A stretch of DNA of 10,799 nucleotides from Sulfurimonas sp. Lineage in GTDB: Bacteria > Campylobacterota > Campylobacteria > Campylobacterales > Sulfurimonadaceae. The position numbers were made by a program, and so were the translations under genes. Below the pieces are notes generated by a model. The model searched no databases, was not told the DNA's origin, and saw only the letters and a program-made list of their open reading frames with translations. Shown here one piece after another: positions 7,419 to 10,799 of the stretch (its first letter is position 1; each line of letters begins with the position of its first letter). The DNA lies in assembly GCA_026987995.1 (NCBI GenBank), contig JALSMC010000231.1, forward strand, positions 1 to 10,799, written 5' to 3'.

Positions 7419-8707
7419 TTTTCCTCTTTTTTTGTTATAGTAAATTCATCTGCAATTTTACCATCAATATTTAAAAACTTTGATGTAAGTGTAGTTGGAG
7501 TGAGTTCTATGATGAGTGAGCCCATCTCTTTAAGTGAATATGGAAGTGCAGGGTGATTGTAAGTTGCACCATCTAGTTTAGCAGAAGAGCCACAGACTTG
7601 ATAGATAGTACCACTGTTTTTTTTCTCTTTGAGTGATTTTGTATAGTCCGTTTTTCTATCTTGTACTATATTATTTTTACTAAAAGTGTCACTTTTACCT
7701 ATGTGGTTTTTAATGAGCTTTGAACGCTCATAACCATGAGAGTGTCCACTCAAAACTAAGTCAACTCCAAACTCATCAAAGATAGGTACAAAAGTTTCTC
7801 GCATATCACAAAGCCGTCCACGGCTATCCCAACAGTTATCTGACTTATGTCCGCCATCACTATAGGGAGGTGTATGAAATGCTACTATAACCCACGGCTT
7901 TGTATTTCGTGCGAGGTCTTTTCTTAACCAGTTTGCCATATCTCCATCGCTAGAACGACTAATGGTTTCACTATCTAAAACTACTAAGTGCAAGTTTGCC
8001 TCTTCTACAGAGTAAAACTCTTCATGTCCTGAAGGTACACCTCCAGCTTCACCATTTGCAGGAAAATCAAATACATCATAAAAAGCCCATCTTCGTGTAT
8101 CGTGGTTTCCAGCAACTGCCCAAGGAGTATAGCGTTTAACTAACTCCAAAAAGGGTTTAAAAAGGGTCTTGTTGAACTGCTTTTGTGTGCCACTTGAGTA
8201 AGCATTATCTCCTAAAAGTAACCACATATCTAACTCTTTGTAGTCATTTTTTATGTACTTGTAGAGCTGTGCATAAACTTCTCTTTGGTTTGCCCCAACT
8301 TGACCGCTATCACCTATGACCCAAAGTCTCTGTTTCTCTTTTTTCTCACAAAGTGTTCTGAAGTTTCTGCCGTTATTATCTATATTTAATGAAGAAGATA
8401 TTACCTTGTAGTAGTATTGTGTGCACTCTTTTAGTCTAGGTATAGTGATGGAGTGCTTTTTAGAACCTGTTGGCTCGATTAAGACATTTGTTAAAGTGTC
8501 TGGAGTTAAGCCATAAGCTACTTTTCCTATCTCAGGTTCAGGAGTTTGCCATTTTATACGCATAGAATTTTGAGTTTGAGTTGCTAAGTAAGGCTGTCTG
8601 TCTACAAACTGCCAAGAGCCATAAGCGACATCTATAAAACGTCCAACACCATAAATGGCAACTAAAACGACTAAACCAAGAAGAACTCTTTTAATAAATT
8701 TTTTCAA
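7415..8707 (-). CDS. Purple-acid-phosphatase-like metallophosphoesterase, membrane-anchored
   Basis: 430-residue predicted extracytoplasmic phosphatase. A positively charged start and hydrophobic segment (about 8-22) form a signal anchor with no obvious cleavage site. Residues about 35-118 look like the fibronectin-type N-terminal domain of purple acid phosphatases. The metallophosphoesterase domain (about 126-330) carries the full metal-ligand set: GDSG (Asp133), GDNAY (Asp167 and the Tyr170 typical of purple enzymes), GNHD (Asn201, His202), VAFH (His278) and GHSH (His322, His324). The start codon is TTG, not ATG: a GAAGG lies 6 bases upstream and the next Met is residue 49, beyond the signal segment. 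The gene overlaps the PAP2 gene by 17 bases in another frame and ends in an ATGA overlap with glmU. The substrate is unknown. Confidence 0.88.
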   Translation of the reverse strand: MKKFIKRVLLGLVVLVAIYGVGRFIDVAYGSWQFVDRQPYLATQTQNSMRIKWQTPEPEIGKVAYGLTPDTLTNVLIEPTGSKKHSITIPRLKECTQYYYKVISSSLNIDNNGRNFRTLCEKKEKQRLWVIGDSGQVGANQREVYAQLYKYIKNDYKELDMWLLLGDNAYSSGTQKQFNKTLFKPFLELVKRYTPWAVAGNHDTRRWAFYDVFDFPANGEAGGVPSGHEEFYSVEEANLHLVVLDSETISRSSDGDMANWLRKDLARNTKPWVIVAFHTPPYSDGGHKSDNCWDSRGRLCDMRETFVPIFDEFGVDLVLSGHSHGYERSKLIKNHIGKSDTFSKNNIVQDRKTDYTKSLKEKKNSGTIYQVCGSSAKLDGATYNHPALPYSLKEMGSLIIELTPTTLTSKFLNIDGKIADEFTITKKEEK

Positions 8708-9365
8708 TTTTTTCCTTCATTTTTGAGTAGATAAAGAGGGTTGAGAGAGTACCAAGAAGTACTCCTGCTAAAACATCACTGATAAAGTGGTCATTTGCTA
8801 AAATCCTTGCAGCTAAAGCTACTAGTGTTATTGGTAGCCAGATGTAGTACTGTTTTGGAAATAGTATCATCATAAAAGTGAAAACTGTTACACTTGTAGT
8901 GGTGTGACCTGATGGAAATGAAGTGTAGTGTGTGGAGTCTTGTAAAGTCATACTGAGTTGATAATTAAGATTCTCAATAAATGTAAAATCTGGATTTTGT
9001 GCTATCAAAAAACCAAAACCATCTCCACCATTTTCTAACTTCCAAGGGCGAAGACGTCCTATGAGCATCTTTGAGATAACACTGATAAGTCCTGAAAAAA
9101 GATTTGCATAAAATAAAAAAAGAAACCGCTGTTTGTAGAGTTCATTTGTTTTGATAAACTTGTAGTAGATGATGCCGATGAGTGCGATGGCTATGTACCA
9201 GTGTGACTCACCTAACCTGCTTAGCTCTTTACCAAGAGCCTTATATGTATCGGCATGCTCTATAAAATATAAAGAGACACTCTTGTCTATAAAAAAATAT
9301 GAAAGTACTATTAAAAGTAGAGTTATAGTGATAAAAAGAGTAAACTGAAGTTTTGAAAATATCAT
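8691..9365 (-). CDS. PAP2-family membrane phosphatase
   Basis: 224-residue integral membrane protein of the type 2 phosphatidic acid phosphatase superfamily. All three catalytic blocks are present: KX6RP (Lys99 to Arg106-Pro107), PSGH (151-154, with His154) and the RX5HX3D block (Arg187, nucleophile His193, Asp197), where the usual Ser before the Arg is Ala186. About five or six hydrophobic segments are visible, starting at 8-26. Bacterial relatives dephosphorylate undecaprenyl diphosphate (PgpB/BcrC type), phosphatidylglycerol phosphate or lipid A (LpxE); the sequence alone does not choose. Its place right after a GT39 glycosyltransferase, overlapping by 4 bases (ATGA), suggests lipid-carrier recycling or lipid A modification. 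AAGGG (9371-9375) 5 bases before the ATG supports the start. Confidence 0.9.
   Translation of the reverse strand: MIFSKLQFTLFITITLLLIVLSYFFIDKSVSLYFIEHADTYKALGKELSRLGESHWYIAIALIGIIYYKFIKTNELYKQRFLFLFYANLFSGLISVISKMLIGRLRPWKLENGGDGFGFLIAQNPDFTFIENLNYQLSMTLQDSTHYTSFPSGHTTTSVTVFTFMMILFPKQYYIWLPITLVALAARILANDHFISDVLAGVLLGTLSTLFIYSKMKEKIEKIY
8714..8718 (-). promoter_or_regulatory. Ribosome binding site that decides the TTG start of the metallophosphoesterase
   Basis: Minus-strand GAAGG lies 6 bases before the TTG at 8707-8705, inside the last codons of the PAP2 gene. An ATG at 8720-8718 is in the PAP2 frame and cannot start this protein. No in-frame ATG lies closer than residue 49, so the TTG is the only start that keeps the signal anchor. 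Confidence 0.7.
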
Positions 9366-10765
9366 CGTAACCCTTGGTAATTAGTACATTTGTAGAGTGT
9401 TATGTTATCTTTTTTATTGGTTTCTAAGAGTTTAAAAGAGTTGAGCTTTTGGACACTATCGCACTTCATATATGTTTGTATATCTTTATGTGCAAAGTTT
9501 ATATCTATGGCTATAATATCTTTAGCTAGGGGTGTTTTACTCTCCCATATATCAAACTGATCAAACCTATCATCTAGTAGATAAACCTCTGAGTTATAAG
9601 CTTCGTTGTAGACTATAGCACGAGATGCTAGAGTCCAGAGTGTTACCCCAATAGCTTGGTTATTAGGGTCTTTTATCTGTGCATTTGCTTCTTTCATTAT
9701 CTTCTCAAAGCCATATACATCAAGTTGAATAGAATTTTCATCAGGAAGAGGGATTATCTTTGTTGCTATTTCTATGTAGAGTAAAGAAGAGAGCAGTACT
9801 CCAAAGCCTATGGCAAAAGAAACATAACGTCTCCAAGATAGAGATTTTTCATATAAATAATAAGAACCAATAGGCACAAAAAGAAGATAAAAAAGTGCTG
9901 ACCAGTGTGGAAGGGCAGTTTTGTATAAACTTGAGTATGTAAAAAATAATAGCAGTGTTGCCCCAAAGAGTGCTGCAACAAACAGAAGCTCGTTTTTTGA
10001 TTTAAACGCACGGTATAAGCCATAAAAAGCTAATGGAAAAAGAAAAGGATTATAAGCCACGAATTGTGCCACAAATGACTGTGCGAATCCTTGCCAGTTG
10101 ACGCTGGAACTTCCGACAACATGTTGAATATTCCAGTAAATAACAGGACTGATGATAAAAAAAGCAATAGCAATGGATACGAGCAGTTTTGGCGAGATAA
10201 AAAGATCGTACCTTTTTTTAATTAAAAAATAAAGAATAATAGGCGGTAAAAAAAGAATAGCTGTATACTTTGAAAGACCTGCTAAGCCAACTAAAATACC
10301 GAGATATAAGAAGTTGTTGAAACTATCATTTTTAGATAGAGCATCAACACAAAAGATAATAGGTACTATGAGAAAAAAGAGTAGAGTATCTGGCATTAGC
10401 ATCAAAAACAGAGCATTGAAAATAAACATCGCGTTTAGAGCTAAGATGGAGATAAATGCTAGTTTCTCGTTTGAGTCTATTTGGTAGATAAGTTTGTATA
10501 CAAAAATTGATGTAAAAAACCCAATTGTTATAGCACTCACACGAGCACCAAACTCATCTATGCCAAAAACAGAGGTAAAGAGGTATTGTACCCATCCAAC
10601 AAGAGGAGGATGGTCAAAGTAACTCCAGTCTAAGTTAAGAGCATATATGAGGTAATGTGCTTCATCTGCTCCAAGCCCTAAGTGAGGAGCAACAAGTAGC
10701 CGAAATGCAGCTACAAAAGAGATAAAGTAAAGAAGAGGGCGATGCTCTTTACTAGCTAAGTGCAT
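9362..10765 (-). CDS. GT39 / ArnT-like membrane glycosyltransferase
   Basis: 467-residue polytopic protein of the dolichyl-phosphate-mannose mannosyltransferase / ArnT class (PMT_2-like). Such GT-C enzymes move a sugar from a polyprenyl-phosphate donor to lipid A, protein or another acceptor on the outer face of the inner membrane. Diagnostic features are GADEAHY (32-38) with the acidic pair Asp34-Glu35 in the first loop, YFDHPP (49-54), LMPDTLL (123-129), LSKYTA (164-169) and PHW (286-288). About ten hydrophobic helices fill residues 11-337, followed by a soluble C-terminal domain (about 340-467) expected outside. It is shorter than E. coli ArnT (about 550). A TAG lies directly before the ATG in frame, so it cannot extend upstream, though no good ribosome binding site is seen. 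It is the first gene in view of the minus-strand run. Sugar and acceptor are unknown. Confidence 0.87.
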   Translation of the reverse strand: MHLASKEHRPLLYFISFVAAFRLLVAPHLGLGADEAHYLIYALNLDWSYFDHPPLVGWVQYLFTSVFGIDEFGARVSAITIGFFTSIFVYKLIYQIDSNEKLAFISILALNAMFIFNALFLMLMPDTLLFFLIVPIIFCVDALSKNDSFNNFLYLGILVGLAGLSKYTAILFLPPIILYFLIKKRYDLFISPKLLVSIAIAFFIISPVIYWNIQHVVGSSSVNWQGFAQSFVAQFVAYNPFLFPLAFYGLYRAFKSKNELLFVAALFGATLLLFFTYSSLYKTALPHWSALFYLLFVPIGSYYLYEKSLSWRRYVSFAIGFGVLLSSLLYIEIATKIIPLPDENSIQLDVYGFEKIMKEANAQIKDPNNQAIGVTLWTLASRAIVYNEAYNSEVYLLDDRFDQFDIWESKTPLAKDIIAIDINFAHKDIQTYMKCDSVQKLNSFKLLETNKKDNITLYKCTNYQGLR

Positions 10766-10799
10766 CTAGTTTAAATTTCAGTGTGTTAAATACCCACTC

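Noticed and set aside
10766..10799. Promoter or ribosome binding site for the GT39 gene at the right edge
   Set aside because: Only 34 bases are visible, with no clear Shine-Dalgarno or -10/-35 pattern; the run may continue beyond the window.
1..10799. Mobile element, prophage, CRISPR, toxin-antitoxin or defence system
   Set aside because: No transposase, integrase, direct-repeat array or nuclease/ATPase module is present; every coding stretch belongs to a housekeeping or envelope family.

Overview
The window is AT-rich, almost entirely coding, and carries housekeeping and envelope genes whose order (glmU, coaBC, uppS, prepilin peptidase, LptF/G permease, truA) I associate from memory with Campylobacterota, for example the Campylobacter jejuni glmU-dfp-uppS-truA neighbourhood. 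Protein style (Lys/Ile/Leu-rich, short family members) fits a free-living member such as Sulfurimonas or a relative. The genus is an inference; the sequence does not prove it.

Left arm, plus strand (76-1610): a small membrane-anchored alpha/beta hydrolase followed, with a 1-base overlap, by an ElyC/YdcF-type DUF218 membrane protein. A good -10 hexamer sits so close to the first ATG that this transcript may be leaderless. Right arm, minus strand (10765 down to 1607): nine genes in one direction. In transcription order they are a GT39/ArnT-like glycosyltransferase, a PAP2 phosphatase, a purple-acid-phosphatase-like metallophosphoesterase (TTG start), glmU, coaBC, uppS, a prepilin peptidase, an LptF/LptG-type permease and truA. 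Junctions are overlaps of 4 to 17 bases or gaps of 0 to 2 bases, except one 49-base spacer between glmU and coaBC. The two arms converge, and the ends of elyC and truA overlap by 4 bases.

Most genes serve the cell envelope. GlmU makes UDP-GlcNAc for peptidoglycan and lipopolysaccharide. UppS makes the undecaprenyl-diphosphate carrier. PAP2 enzymes often dephosphorylate polyprenyl diphosphates or lipid A. GT39 enzymes use polyprenyl-phosphate sugars as donors. The LptF/G permease exports lipopolysaccharide, and ElyC is linked in E. coli to lipid-carrier and peptidoglycan homeostasis. CoaBC (coenzyme A) and TruA (tRNA pseudouridine) are housekeeping passengers. I saw no mobile element, CRISPR array, tRNA or rRNA, and no clear new defence or mobile system. 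The points most worth checking are the GT39-PAP2-metallophosphoesterase cassette in front of glmU, the TTG start, the possible leaderless start, the convergent overlap, and variant motifs in CoaBC and the prepilin peptidase.
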